Assembly: GCA_002494495.1 (NCBI GenBank)
Contig: DACB01000004.1
Coordinates: 12,466-76,465 of the forward strand
Reading direction: 5' to 3'
DNA: 64,000 bases
Origin: Methanobacterium sp. UBA294
GTDB taxonomy: Archaea; Methanobacteriota; Methanobacteria; Methanobacteriales; Methanobacteriaceae
The notes under the pieces: model-generated
Told to the model about the DNA's origin: nothing
Seen by the model: the letters and a program-made list of their open reading frames with translations, nothing else
The model's database searches: none
Shown here: in pieces, positions 31,072-44,861 of the stretch
Layout of the letters: the number at the start of each line of letters is the position of its first letter
How positions within the stretch are numbered: the stretch's first letter is position 1
Translations under genes and position numbers: made by a program

Positions 31072-32325
31072 CTAATAAACATCCTTTTTCATAACTTCTC
31101 GGAGAACAGCAGTGGCGTAACATCCTTTAGGTATGGAAAATTTTAACAACACACCTTCATCTCTTTGTTCTGCTGTGGCGTCCCACACTTTAAATCTCAT
31201 AGCCCTTCTAAGTCCATGACTTCCCAGTTTAGGCATTTTTGGCACGGTAAAGTCTTCGAGTTTCAGGTTTTCTTCCTCCAGGACCTGGTGTTCAATTTCA
31301 CCAACCTTACCTCCTGCCAGAGGAACTTTAGTACCGTAAAGAGGAGCAGTTGCGTGTGCCTGGAAATCGTTTATTCGCTCTTGAATACCTTCAGGATCAA
31401 ACTCATGGATTAAATGCTCCTCATTGTCTATAATTATATCTCCTTCCACGTATTTATCCACACCTAACTTTGTTCTCTCACTTACCACCCGATTAAAGAG
31501 GTATGACTGATAGGCATGGACGAACATGCGACTTAAGGGTTTGGGCAGGCTTCTGAGCGCTCTTATATAGGAATTATCATCCAACTCCTGATTTTTTTTA
31601 AACTCTCTCATGAGTTCCCGGAGCATCATCTTCTCGTATCTCATCCCTGCTGGCATGCTTTCATATGCTTCCAAGTATTTGCCTTCATCATATAATTTTC
31701 TAGCGCTTTTAATGTGATTCTGTTCTTCTGGATAAGGATTTCCAATGTAGGAATCCACGGCACCTTTTACATCATTTTGTATAAGGAATCTGCCTACAAC
31801 ATGAGTATTGGGACGTTTTTTCCCGAATCTCTGATAGCCGTAGTAATTAGGGACTCCAGTCTGTGTGAGGTCAGAGAGAATTTCATGGGCAGTTATAGCA
31901 TCTTTTGCTGGATCGTGTGTGTTTCTAATTAAAATTTTAAATTTATTCCCTATTAACTGTCCAATTCTTAATTTTTTCTGATTTTTAGTGATTTTAAGTA
32001 CTTTTACATTGTAAAGTTTCTCTTCTAAACCCTGAAGATTTTCCGGTTCTATGTTACTTACACAGATCCATTGTCTGGTGCGGGCTGCTTTATCTTTCAT
32101 TCCAGCAAAGCCCATTCTCTTCCTACTTAGTTTATATTCCCGGGCTATGTCCAGCACCACGTCCAGGGTATTTCTACCTATTTTCTCAATGAAAATCCAA
32201 GTATTGGGGCCTGATCCAGTAGGCTCTGTTTCTGGTATCTCTTCCACATAGAAATCCTCATATTTTTTCCTTATTTCTCCACCTATTCCGTCTTGGACAT
32301 TTTTATATATTTTCGCGTTCAGCAT
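31072..32325 (-). CDS. truD: tRNA pseudouridine(13) synthase TruD
   Basis: Converts uridine 13 in the D-arm of certain tRNAs to pseudouridine. The catalytic Asp is D78 in [15 protein letters not shown]. Other TruD landmarks are the N-terminal [10 protein letters not shown] and the [12 protein letters not shown] motif. The 417-aa length is typical of archaeal TruD. It heads a probable three-gene run with the UGSC gene and its partner, although no functional link is established. Confidence 0.95.
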   Translation of the reverse strand: MLNAKIYKNVQDGIGGEIRKKYEDFYVEEIPETEPTGSGPNTWIFIEKIGRNTLDVVLDIAREYKLSRKRMGFAGMKDKAARTRQWICVSNIEPENLQGLEEKLYNVKVLKITKNQKKLRIGQLIGNKFKILIRNTHDPAKDAITAHEILSDLTQTGVPNYYGYQRFGKKRPNTHVVGRFLIQNDVKGAVDSYIGNPYPEEQNHIKSARKLYDEGKYLEAYESMPAGMRYEKMMLRELMREFKKNQELDDNSYIRALRSLPKPLSRMFVHAYQSYLFNRVVSERTKLGVDKYVEGDIIIDNEEHLIHEFDPEGIQERINDFQAHATAPLYGTKVPLAGGKVGEIEHQVLEEENLKLEDFTVPKMPKLGSHGLRRAMRFKVWDATAEQRDEGVLLKFSIPKGCYATAVLREVMKKDVY

Positions 32326-32422
32326 GATGGTTCTCCAATACCTGATGTTAAAAAAGTGCTCAAATCATTATATAAGTTAAATCAATCAAATAATTATACT
32401 GATTGTTAGGAGAAAAAAAATC

Positions 32423-33184
32423 ATGACCAAAGTTAAAATAATGCCCTGTCTGGATATGAAGGATGGAAGGGTAGTTAAAGGAATTCACTTTGTAGACCTA
32501 AAAGATGCTGGAGATCCAGTGGAATGTGCTACTTTGTATCAAAGTGAAGGTGCAGATGAGTTAGCTATGCTGGACATTGCCGCGACTCTAGAAAACAGGA
32601 AAACTAGGTTAGAATGGGTAAATAACGTATCATCAGTTATAGATATCCCCCTAACTGTTGGCGGAGGTATAGCATCCCTAGAAGATGTAGAGTTAACTCT
32701 GGAAGCCGGAGCAGATAAAGTATCAATTAACAGTGCCGCAGTTGAACGTCCTCAACTAATAGAAGAAGCCTCAGAAAAATTTGGTTCAGAAAAGATAACC
32801 ATTGCCGTGGACGCGTGTAGGAATTTAAAAATGCCTTCAGGATTTGATGTAGTAGTCTCAGGGGGTACTAAACCCATGGGTATGGATGCAGTAGAATGGG
32901 CTAAAAAATGTGAATCTTTAGGTGCAGGAGTTATATTACCAACCAGCATGGATGGTGATGGAACACAGGATGGTTATGATCTAAAATATATCAAAGCCAT
33001 CTCAGATATAGTAAATGTACCTGTTGTCGCTTCTGGTGGTGCTGGTAAATTATCTGACTTCTATGATGCCGCAAAAAGCGGAGCATCAATATTACTTGCT
33101 GCCTCTGTATTCCATTATCGTACTTACAGTGTCCAGGATGTTAAGGACTATCTAAAAGATAGGGATATTGACGTGTATTTGTAA
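32423..33184 (+). CDS. hisF: HisF-like imidazole glycerol phosphate synthase cyclase subunit
   Basis: A 253-aa (beta/alpha)8 barrel which, with HisH, would make imidazole glycerol phosphate and AICAR. The expected catalytic residues are present: Asp in PCLDMKDGR and Asp in IAVDACRN, with GRVVKG and the phosphate-binding LTVGGGI and SGGAG loops. Some positions differ from most HisF proteins: GDGT replaces RDGT, SGGT replaces HGGR, and LPTSMD replaces LLTSMD. It could be the true HisF or a paralogue with altered function. HisH is not adjacent. Confidence 0.72.
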   Translation: MTKVKIMPCLDMKDGRVVKGIHFVDLKDAGDPVECATLYQSEGADELAMLDIAATLENRKTRLEWVNNVSSVIDIPLTVGGGIASLEDVELTLEAGADKVSINSAAVERPQLIEEASEKFGSEKITIAVDACRNLKMPSGFDVVVSGGTKPMGMDAVEWAKKCESLGAGVILPTSMDGDGTQDGYDLKYIKAISDIVNVPVVASGGAGKLSDFYDAAKSGASILLAASVFHYRTYSVQDVKDYLKDRDIDVYL

Positions 33185-33302
33185 AAAGAATCTTATTTTC
33201 CACTTTTTAAATAAATTTTTTTAATTTAATCTAACTTTTAAACGATCTTCATTTTTTTTGTTTATTCTATTTATTAAAAAAAATAATGAGTTTCAAATTT
33301 TT

Positions 33303-34643
33303 TTATCGTCGGTCTACTAAACGTTTAGGTCTGCCCCTGACCTTGTATAGTTCAAGACCCCTCGGCCCGGTGAAGTTGAAGATGATGTTAAAATCACCGT
33401 CCAGGTATGCCTGGTATAGGAGTTTCTTATATTGGAGGAATGATTTTATAAAGTTCTCTTGCACCACCTGCCGATCCAGATAATTCAGATCACGACCCTC
33501 CATACTAACCCTTAATGTTACTTCTTCTTCACTGCCATAAAGGAACGCTTCATATTCACCGGTTAAATATTCCATGTTCTCCCGTTGGAATACTCCTCTT
33601 TCCACATCTACTCTGTTAAATGGTGTTCCCATAACCCAAACCGTTTCTGCCTCTCTTTGGGGGTTTAATATTCGGAGGTGAGTTCTCCCGCATTTACATT
33701 TATCCCTGGAAACTATTACACTGGTATCTTCTGTGTCGTAATTTAAAAGCAATGTGCCTGTGTATTCTTCCTTTGATAAAAGGGATGTTAGTACTATTCG
33801 CCCGCATTCACCCTCATCTACAAAGTTTTCCAACTGAGGATCATACAGATCTAGATGCACCATATCTTCAGGTACGTGCAGTCCTGATTTCTGAATGCAT
33901 TCCCCACACATTGTCCCCTCGGTACTTCCGTAGATATTGTAAACTGGAACGTCCCATAATTCTTCTACATAGGCCCGTGATTCATCTGCAAAGCTCTCTC
34001 CACCGGCAATTAATTTCTGGATACTTGAATTTTGGGGGTCAATTCCTTCTTCTTCCATCCGTCCAGCCAGCCTAATGAGTTTAAATATACTTCCCACAAT
34101 ACCAGTGGGCTTATAATTTTTAACTATCCTGATGGGGAAGGTGCATTTCCCTTCAGGAATTATGGCCATCCCTATTTTCTGGGCGGCAAGTGTCATGGTG
34201 TTTGCCCCTACATTCATACCATAAGAAGCGCATACAATCACCCGATCACTCTGATTAAAGTCCTGGGATACAAATGCCCGGGCATATTTCTCTGCATATC
34301 TGTTCCAATCATCCCAGGTTAAAAAGAAAGATTTAGGCATGCCACTGGTTCCGCTGGTTTCATGAATAGTGTATATATCATTCCAATCAGCACATTTAAA
34401 TTCGAATTCCCTGGTTTCTGGCGGCTGCTTTTCTCGCATGGTTTTTCCCGAGATTACAGGTAATTCTCTTAAATCTTCATGTGAACGTATTTCACTGGCG
34501 TTTATTTTATTATCCCGGAACCATTTACGGTAGAAGGGAGAGTTTTTCTGGGCATATTTAACAGTATATCGTATTCTTTCATCCACCAGAGAATCCAGCT
34601 CATCACGAGGCATCTTTTCCATTTCTTCACGGAAGTAAGTCAT
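33303..34643 (-). CDS. PaaK-like adenylate-forming ligase (coenzyme F390 synthetase-like)
   Basis: A 446-aa AMP-forming ligase of the phenylacetate-CoA ligase group. ATP-binding motif ETSGTSGMPKSF is at about residue 100, with YGSTEG further on and CKCGRTHLRI near the C-terminal lobe. In methanogens this group includes coenzyme F390 synthetase, which adenylylates F420 under oxygen stress. The first residues (MTYFREEMEKMP) and the length fit that family, but phenylacetate or another acid cannot be excluded. No partner gene is adjacent. Confidence 0.68.
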   Translation of the reverse strand: MTYFREEMEKMPRDELDSLVDERIRYTVKYAQKNSPFYRKWFRDNKINASEIRSHEDLRELPVISGKTMREKQPPETREFEFKCADWNDIYTIHETSGTSGMPKSFFLTWDDWNRYAEKYARAFVSQDFNQSDRVIVCASYGMNVGANTMTLAAQKIGMAIIPEGKCTFPIRIVKNYKPTGIVGSIFKLIRLAGRMEEEGIDPQNSSIQKLIAGGESFADESRAYVEELWDVPVYNIYGSTEGTMCGECIQKSGLHVPEDMVHLDLYDPQLENFVDEGECGRIVLTSLLSKEEYTGTLLLNYDTEDTSVIVSRDKCKCGRTHLRILNPQREAETVWVMGTPFNRVDVERGVFQRENMEYLTGEYEAFLYGSEEEVTLRVSMEGRDLNYLDRQVVQENFIKSFLQYKKLLYQAYLDGDFNIIFNFTGPRGLELYKVRGRPKRLVDRR

Positions 34644-34742
34644 GATTTAATCACCAATTAAATTTCTTTTATAAGCTATATTTGATAAAGTAATTATTTT
34701 TTATGATACATTATAAATTACATTTACAAATATGGAAAATAC

Positions 34743-35432
34743 CTAAAGATGTCCTAAAATTTTGAAAAAATTTTCTTTATCACTTAAATTATCCATAAAA
34801 TAATCAGCACCGCATTTTTCCAGTTCATCTATTTTATAGCTTCCTGTAGCCACTGCTACTGTTTTCAATCCATACACCTGGGCAGCTTGCACATCTCTGG
34901 GAGTGTCTCCAACTACAATGATTTTCTCGCCTTTAAACCCATATCTACTTTTTGCTAGTTCTATTGCAGTTTTTACCAGAAGATAGCGGTCTTCATAGTC
35001 ACTACCAAAACCCCCGAATGGGAAGTAATCATCAAAACCTACCTTTCCCAGTTTTGCATAAGCTATGGGCTCTAAATTTCCTGTGACTAAACCTAATAAT
35101 ACATTTTCTTTTTTTAGATCTTTTAATAAATTTGATGTGCCTTTTAATGCTTTAACTTGTTCTTTATGCACATTTTCCAGGTAGTACTGAACCATATATT
35201 CCTGACATCTGCGGAAGTTCTCCTCAATTTTTTCCCTAGAAAATCCCCCTAACTCAAGAACCTCCCTAAGTATTTGGGGGTCTGTCTTACCAGCGTAGTT
35301 TATTCCACTTATATCCTCTTCGAAGTCGTAAAATTTTTTCACTGATTCTACAAAAGCCTGATAATGACAGCGCGCTCCACGCACCAGTGTCCCATCAATA
35401 TCAAACAATGCAAGTATCCCGTTATTTTCCAT
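34743..35432 (-). CDS. HAD-family phosphatase (phosphoglycolate phosphatase-like)
   Basis: A 229-aa haloacid-dehalogenase-type phosphatase. Motif 1 is FDIDGT near the N-terminus, motif 2 is LVTGN, and motif 4 is VVGDTPRDVQAA. A helical cap lies between motifs 1 and 2. The ATG at 35432 is chosen because GAGGGG lies about nine bases upstream; an ATG at 35441 or TTG at 35450 are possible. Substrate specificity is not predictable. It is seven bases downstream of the deoxyadenosine deaminase gene, suggesting co-transcription. Confidence 0.82.
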   Translation of the reverse strand: MENNGILALFDIDGTLVRGARCHYQAFVESVKKFYDFEEDISGINYAGKTDPQILREVLELGGFSREKIEENFRRCQEYMVQYYLENVHKEQVKALKGTSNLLKDLKKENVLLGLVTGNLEPIAYAKLGKVGFDDYFPFGGFGSDYEDRYLLVKTAIELAKSRYGFKGEKIIVVGDTPRDVQAAQVYGLKTVAVATGSYKIDELEKCGADYFMDNLSDKENFFKILGHL

Positions 35433-35457
35433 TAATATCATGCCCCTCAAACTATTT

Positions 35458-36747
35458 TTAACGCTTGGAAAGTAGTTCTTTTGCTGCTTCTTCAGCTTGA
35501 TCTATAATAACTTTTTCATCCATTACCAGATTTCGATTCTGCATTAATATCTGACCATTGCAGATAACTGTATCTACGTCTGCACCATTAGCAGAATAGA
35601 CCAGATGGGAAATAGGATGCCTATATGGAGTTATATGGGGAGATTTCATATTTATAAGGGCCAAATCTGCTTTCTTACCTTCTTCTATGGTTCCAATTTC
35701 TTTTTCTAATCCTAATGCTGTTGCTCCCCCTAATGTGGCCATATAAAATACATCAGCAGCTTTTAAGACTGTAGGATCGAACTTGTTAACTTTCTGCTGT
35801 AAAGCTGCTATTTTCATCTCCTCCAGCATGTCCAGATTATTATTGGAAGCAGCTCCATCTGTACCTAAAGACAAATTAATTCCTTTATCCATCATTTTAG
35901 CTACAGGAGAGATTCCTGATGCCAGTTTCATATTACTCACTGGGTTATGGGATATATTAACTCCACTTTCTTTAATTATATCCATTTCATTATCAGATGG
36001 CCATACGGCATGAGCTGCTAATACATCATCATCTAGAAAGCCTATATCATCGAGATATTCGAATGGCCGGGCATCGTAGGTGTCGATGATATTTTTAACT
36101 TCAAATTCGGTCTCACTGACATGGATATGAATGCGGATACCTAACTGGCTGGCTTTTTTCCTCACCCAACTTAAAAGCTCTGTTGAACAGGTATGTGGTG
36201 CATGGGGGCCCAGTGAAACTTTTATCCGGCCCTCAGCCGTATTGTGGCATTTATCTATTATCCGCATGCTTTCCTTGTATTCTGCATTTCTTTTTTCTTC
36301 GTCACCCTGATCAATCATCCCATGGGATATATTTCCCCGGATACCAGATTCATCAACTGCTCGGGCCACGTGATCCATGTAGAAGTACATGTCATTGAAG
36401 GTGGTGGTCCCTGATTTAATCATCTCTGCACAAGCTAGTTTTGCACCTACATAACAGATATCTCCGTCTAAATTGGCTTCAGTAGGCCATATATGATCGT
36501 TTAACCACGTATCCAATACTAGATCATCAGCTAATCCCCTAAGAAGTGACATGGAGAGGTGGGTGTGGGTGTTGACAAGGCCGGGTATTAAAATTTTACC
36601 ATCCCCATCTATGACTGTATCAGCTTCTTTAGAGCTTAAATTTTCTTCTATCCCGGTTATTCTATCATTTTCTATGAGTATTGAACCTTTTTTTATTTCA
36701 TTTGCCATGATTTTGGTATTTTTTATTAGTATAGTTCTGGATTCCAT
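35458..36747 (-). CDS. 5'-deoxyadenosine / SAH / MTA deaminase (DadD/MtaD type)
   Basis: A 429-aa amidohydrolase that removes the amino group from 5'-deoxyadenosine, S-adenosylhomocysteine or methylthioadenosine. In methanogens this enzyme (DadD, studied in Methanocaldococcus) recycles the 5'-deoxyadenosine released by radical-SAM reactions. Metal ligands are THTHLS, HIHVSET, AAHAV and GTDGAASN. The length is normal. The HAD phosphatase follows in the same direction and may act in the same salvage route; that is inference. Confidence 0.85.
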   Translation of the reverse strand: MESRTILIKNTKIMANEIKKGSILIENDRITGIEENLSSKEADTVIDGDGKILIPGLVNTHTHLSMSLLRGLADDLVLDTWLNDHIWPTEANLDGDICYVGAKLACAEMIKSGTTTFNDMYFYMDHVARAVDESGIRGNISHGMIDQGDEEKRNAEYKESMRIIDKCHNTAEGRIKVSLGPHAPHTCSTELLSWVRKKASQLGIRIHIHVSETEFEVKNIIDTYDARPFEYLDDIGFLDDDVLAAHAVWPSDNEMDIIKESGVNISHNPVSNMKLASGISPVAKMMDKGINLSLGTDGAASNNNLDMLEEMKIAALQQKVNKFDPTVLKAADVFYMATLGGATALGLEKEIGTIEEGKKADLALINMKSPHITPYRHPISHLVYSANGADVDTVICNGQILMQNRNLVMDEKVIIDQAEEAAKELLSKR

Positions 36748-36840
36748 GGGATCAACTTATGTTAATTTTTATAATCAGTACAATTCTTACTTAATTAATT
36801 AATAGACCATAAGATAATTATTTTTATAAGAGGAATCTGT

Positions 36841-37079
36841 ATGGAAAAGAATCATTTATATTACTGGTGCCAGATGAACCAGGTGCACTGCACATGGCAT
36901 CCGGATCGCTGAACAGCAGCCAATTGCCTGATAAATTTTCAGAATCTGAGTAATGAAAGGAAGAGGTTCATCTACTGGCTAAAAACCTGATGACATCTGT
37001 TAACGCAGATGATAAACAGGCCACCAAAGAAATAGAAACACAAGTAGAAGTATTAAATGACTTAGACAAAGAATTATGA
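36841..37079 (+). pseudogene. Possible decayed gene with ACT-domain-like fragment
   Basis: The 505-base gap 36748-37252 holds no intact gene. One frame contains FILLVPDEPGALHMASG, which resembles the start of an ACT regulatory domain, then runs into stops at 36951 and continues in the same frame as a helical stretch (KNLMTSVNADDKQATKEI) to a stop at 37077. An ATG at 36841 with GAGG upstream is in another frame. The pattern fits a gene inactivated by a frameshift and internal stops. The assignment is weak; the rest of the gap is the hisG promoter region. Confidence 0.35.
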
Positions 37080-37252
37080 AGCAAAAATAGAAAATACTTG
37101 ATATTTGGGGGTCATGGCACTATTCCTTTACATTCTGGCGATATCTAGAAACATTTGGTGATACTGAACATTATAAACCCTGAAATCAAAAAGATAATTT
37201 TAATCAAACTTACATTTAAACTTAAAATTAAAAAAACATGGAGAGTAAATAA

Positions 37253-38113
37253 ATGCAGATAAAAATCGCCCTCCCATCCAAGGGACGCATCAGCGACCCA
37301 TCCGTGAAACTGCTCGAAAGGGCAGGCATCGGTTTAAAGGACAACACTAACCGAAAACTCTTTTCAGAAACTCATGACCAAGAGATATGTGTAATGTTCA
37401 CCAGGGCAGCAGATATTCCTGAATTTGTAGCCGACGGAGCTGCAGACATTGGAATTACTGGACTGGATTTAATTGAAGAGAATGATGCTGACGTGGAGAT
37501 CCTGGAAGACCTCAATTTCGGACGGGCCAATCTGGTTCTGGCCTCACCAGAAGAATCACCCATCAACAGCCTCAAAGAGATAAAACCAGGTTCGGTGGTT
37601 GCTACTGAATTTCCAAATTTAACTGGAAAATACCTGAAATCAAAAGGTATCTCAGTTAAGGTAGTGGAACTAAGCGGTTCAACTGAGATAGCACCTTTCA
37701 TTGGAGTGGCGGACATCGTGGCAGATATTACCAGCACAGGCACAACTCTCAAGATGAACCATCTTAAGATTATAGACATCATCCTGGAAAGCAGCATAAA
37801 GCTCATTGCCAATAAAAATAGCTTCCAAGAAAATAAGGATAAAATAGAAGCCATTAGAACTGGAATCAAAGGAGTTCTGGATGCTGAGGGTAAAAAACTG
37901 GTGATGATGAACGTAGCTAAAGAACACCTTGACCAGATTAAACAAGCAATGCCCGGACTCAACGGACCAACCGTATCCAACGTACTATCAAACGAAGGTA
38001 TAATGGCCGTTCATGCTGTGGTTGATGAAAAAGATGTGTTCAACCTGGTAAATAAACTAAAAATTATTGGGGCCCGGGATATCCTGGTGGTACCCATCGA
38101 GAGAATAATTTAA
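37253..38113 (+). CDS. hisG: ATP phosphoribosyltransferase, long form
   Basis: Catalyses the first step of histidine synthesis, joining ATP and PRPP. Motifs IALPSKGRISDP at the start, DIGITGLDLI, and the PRPP-binding ADIVADITSTGTTL are present. After about residue 210 comes a C-terminal ACT-like domain that binds histidine for feedback inhibition, so this is the long, self-sufficient form not needing HisZ. At 286 aa it has the expected length. A FAH-family gene follows 25 bases downstream. Confidence 0.95.
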   Translation: MQIKIALPSKGRISDPSVKLLERAGIGLKDNTNRKLFSETHDQEICVMFTRAADIPEFVADGAADIGITGLDLIEENDADVEILEDLNFGRANLVLASPEESPINSLKEIKPGSVVATEFPNLTGKYLKSKGISVKVVELSGSTEIAPFIGVADIVADITSTGTTLKMNHLKIIDIILESSIKLIANKNSFQENKDKIEAIRTGIKGVLDAEGKKLVMMNVAKEHLDQIKQAMPGLNGPTVSNVLSNEGIMAVHAVVDEKDVFNLVNKLKIIGARDILVVPIERII

Positions 38114-38138
38114 AATTATAGATAACGGGGCTTTTTAG

Positions 38139-38924
38139 ATGAAATTAATTCGTTTTAATCGAGGAAATATTGAAAAACAGGGTGTCCTAGTTGATGGAGG
38201 TGTAAAAGAATTGTCATGTTCCATCACCCATGCCCTGGCAGCATGGGATATCCAACAATTCATGGAAAAGGGAGAAACCTACGATTTAAATAAAGTAAAA
38301 ATCAAATCACCAGTTAAACCATCCAAGGTGGTCTGTATTGGCCTGAATTATCGAGATCATGCCCGGGAGTTGAACATGGAAATACCTGATGAACCAATCA
38401 TCTTCATCAAACCGCCCACAGGTGTTATCGGGCATTTAGACCCCATAATTTATCCTCCATCTTCCAATGAGGTGGATTATGAGGTAGAATTAGCAGTGGT
38501 AATTTCTAAAGAAGCCTATTTCGTGAGAGAAAAGGATGCAGAACAATGCATAGGCGGCTACACCACCCTGAATGATGTTACCGCCCGAGATCTCCAGAGG
38601 AAAGATACGCAATGGACCCGTGCAAAGAGTTTCGACACCTTCTGCCCTATTGGACCATGCATCGAAACCCAATTTGACCCTCGAAATCATAAGATATCCT
38701 TAAAACTCAATGGCGAAGTTAAACAGGATTCAAACACTAAAAATATGATATTCAGCCCAGGGAAATTGGTTAGTTTTATATCCAATATTATGACCCTGTA
38801 CCCTGGTGATGTGATAGCAACCGGCACTCCACCAGGCGTAGGTCCCATGAAAGTGGGTGATGTGGTTGAAGCAGAGATTGAAGGTGTTGGTGTACTTAGA
38901 AATTATGTAAAAAATTTTAAATGA
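38139..38924 (+). CDS. Fumarylacetoacetate hydrolase-family protein
   Basis: A 261-aa protein of the FAH superfamily. The metal-binding acidic residues lie in VDYEVELAVVI and TLNDVTARDLQ, and RAKSFDTFCPIGP forms the catalytic loop; GDVIATGTPPGVG is the family's terminal signature. Members act as hydratases, isomerases, hydrolases or oxaloacetate decarboxylases, so the reaction cannot be named. It follows hisG by 25 bases and is probably co-transcribed with it. Confidence 0.85.
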   Translation: MKLIRFNRGNIEKQGVLVDGGVKELSCSITHALAAWDIQQFMEKGETYDLNKVKIKSPVKPSKVVCIGLNYRDHARELNMEIPDEPIIFIKPPTGVIGHLDPIIYPPSSNEVDYEVELAVVISKEAYFVREKDAEQCIGGYTTLNDVTARDLQRKDTQWTRAKSFDTFCPIGPCIETQFDPRNHKISLKLNGEVKQDSNTKNMIFSPGKLVSFISNIMTLYPGDVIATGTPPGVGPMKVGDVVEAEIEGVGVLRNYVKNFK

Positions 38925-39072
38925 ATAAATCAGGTATCTTCTTATTTTCCAATCCCATTCCTTGTTACAGCTAGAATAACTGCTTTATTATTTTTTGTTG
39001 TCAATTTGATTGGCATCTACCACCTTCTATTTAAGTTTGGCTTTCTTAAAATTTGCAATGTTAAAATAATAT

Positions 39073-41928
<2,856 letters not shown>

Positions 41929-42008
41929 TTAATCACCGTTAAAATTAGATAGATTATGTCTGTAAATATGATTTTATTAATTTTAGCTTTAATTATTATT
42001 TTATGATA

Positions 42009-42323
42009 TTATTTTTCTAGTTCATCTTCCATCCACTGCAGGTAACCCTCTGAACCCTTTTTAACTTCCAGTTGGAGTATGCATGGTGTTTCGTAGCTAT
42101 GTATTTCTTCCACCCGTTTTATAACCTGGTCTACTTTATATGTTCTGGTCTTGGCTATTAATATCGACTCTTCATCTTCTTCAATTTCGCCTTTCCATAG
42201 ATATAAGGAGTTAATATGAGGAATTATATTGATGCATGCTACTAATTTTTCATTAAGTAGTGTAATTGCTATTTTTTTAGATTCTGATGCTTCAGATGTA
42301 GTTATATATATTATGGAATACAC
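42009..42323 (-). CDS. cutA: CutA1-family divalent-ion tolerance protein
   Basis: A 104-aa trimeric small protein of the CutA1 family. Recognisable segments are LLNEKLVACINIIPHINSLY, WKGEIEEDEESILIAKT and VEEIHSYETPCIL. It was first linked to copper tolerance, though the general role is unclear. It starts with GTG one base after the nadE stop; the ribosome site GGAGG lies within the last nadE codons, so translation is coupled. Confidence 0.92.
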   Translation of the reverse strand: MYSIIYITTSEASESKKIAITLLNEKLVACINIIPHINSLYLWKGEIEEDEESILIAKTRTYKVDQVIKRVEEIHSYETPCILQLEVKKGSEGYLQWMEDELEK

Positions 42324-42324
42324 T

Positions 42325-43137
42325 TCAATTCCTCCTTATTTTTGGTAGAGGTGGTGGTACCAGCTTGTGTTCAGCGGATATTATCAGGGACATGACCCTT
42401 AAAACCTCCTCTTCGGGTATGTCTAGCTTGATTGCTATCTGATGGGGCAGTAATTTCTCATCTTCCAGTAGATACAAAATTTCATCCAGTAACTCATAGG
42501 TTATTCCCAGTTCATCTTCATCGGTTTGTCCGTGCCATAGTCCTGCAGCGGGCGGTTTGTTCAGTATATTTATGGGAATACTCAGGTGTATACCTATTTT
42601 TTGGACGTCTGTTTTATATAAATCACCAAGGGGATTTAAATCAACTCCACCATCCCCATATTTGGTGAAATATCCCACCAATAGTTCACTTTTATTTCCA
42701 GTACCCAAGACTAGTCGGTTCATTGCATTGGCATGGTAATATAGGATCATCATCCTTGCTCTGGCAATTAAGTTCGCCTGTGCAATTTTATATTTTTCAT
42801 CGGATGCTGTATCAACTTTTAAGGCACCGATCCTTTGGATTATATTGTCAACAGGGATTATCTTCTTTTTTATCCCCAATACCTCAGCAACTGACAGGGC
42901 ATCATGCATATCATCGGCTGAAGAGGTTTGACTGGGCATTATGAGTCCCAGAATTTTCTCCCTACTTACTGATTGAGCCGCGATAAAGGTCACTACAGAT
43001 GAGTCTATCCCCCCACTTAAGCCAACTACCAGCCCATCTGATTTGGATTTTTCAAGCACATCTTTAATGAATCCAGAAATAATATCTACTGTTTTTTTTG
43101 GATCAACATTGGATAGAATTGTCTTGTCATTGGACAT
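42325..43137 (-). CDS. nadE: NH3-dependent NAD+ synthetase
   Basis: Converts nicotinic acid adenine dinucleotide to NAD+ using ammonia and ATP. The pyrophosphatase-type P-loop is SGGIDSS at 41-47, followed by MPSQTSS, the GTGNKSELLVGYFTKYGDGG motif and the KPPAAGLWHGQTDEDELG loop. There is no glutaminase domain, so it uses free ammonia. The length of 270 aa is normal. It is translationally coupled to cutA. Confidence 0.96.
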   Translation of the reverse strand: MSNDKTILSNVDPKKTVDIISGFIKDVLEKSKSDGLVVGLSGGIDSSVVTFIAAQSVSREKILGLIMPSQTSSADDMHDALSVAEVLGIKKKIIPVDNIIQRIGALKVDTASDEKYKIAQANLIARARMMILYYHANAMNRLVLGTGNKSELLVGYFTKYGDGGVDLNPLGDLYKTDVQKIGIHLSIPINILNKPPAAGLWHGQTDEDELGITYELLDEILYLLEDEKLLPHQIAIKLDIPEEEVLRVMSLIISAEHKLVPPPLPKIRRN

Positions 43138-43428
43138 TCTGTTTCCTTCCTATCATTGATAATTATTCTGTAAATCAGGATTCATTAATCCTGATATTTC
43201 AGATAGTGGATGATGATGAGTTATAGTTTATATTAAATAATTGATGTTAATTATATTATATACATAATTTATAAGCAGGTTTTTAGTTACTTAATATGAC
43301 TCTAAAATTATTGATGGGAAGATTTTATTCCGATTTTAAAATCCCCTGATTCAAATTTTTTTACGTCATTTGCATTACTAGGATGAATAATAATTTAAAT
43401 AAAAATTTAATTAACATGGAGGAATTAA

Positions 43429-44430
<1,002 letters not shown>

Positions 44431-44499
44431 TATTCTATTCTTTAAAGCCAAATATTATTGTTTTTTTAATTTTTTATCTTATTCCAAAATTCCCGATAT

Positions 44500-44742
44500 T
44501 TACTCACTGATATTATCCGGAGATAGATACCCATAACTATCCACCAGTTCCTTAAATTCATCTGCATCAGAAACACTATTTAAGGCCTTTTCTATGTCTT
44601 GAAGGATGCTGATATTCCTAAATTTCTCCTCAACATCAGAGTAATCCTTTTTTAAAAGGATTTCCACCGCCACGTTTTCATCCTCAATTGAACATATTTT
44701 TCTACCAGCCTCATCTTCAGAAAATTTGCAGGTTGCTGCCAT
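44500..44742 (-). CDS. Small acidic hypothetical protein
   Basis: An 80-aa acidic protein of unknown function. It begins MAATCKFSEDEAGRKIC and ends with a Ser/Asp-rich helix. The ATG at 44742 is chosen because GGGGGTG lies six bases upstream. Two cysteines occur in the first 20 residues. No family is recognised. It stands alone between get3-like and trkH, convergent with the former. Confidence 0.6.
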   Translation of the reverse strand: MAATCKFSEDEAGRKICSIEDENVAVEILLKKDYSDVEEKFRNISILQDIEKALNSVSDADEFKELVDSYGYLSPDNISE

Positions 44743-44861
44743 GATTAACACCCCCATATCACTTAATGTGATTTATTTTGTACTTGAAGTGAATGTCTAA
44801 TCCTGTCTTTGTTCCTATTTAAATTTACTATGATAAAAAGGAATCCCTAATATTATTTTTT

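Noticed and set aside
37372..37980. 202-codon reverse ORF inside hisG
   Set aside because: It is antisense to a full-length hisG with all its motifs; composition fits a shadow ORF.
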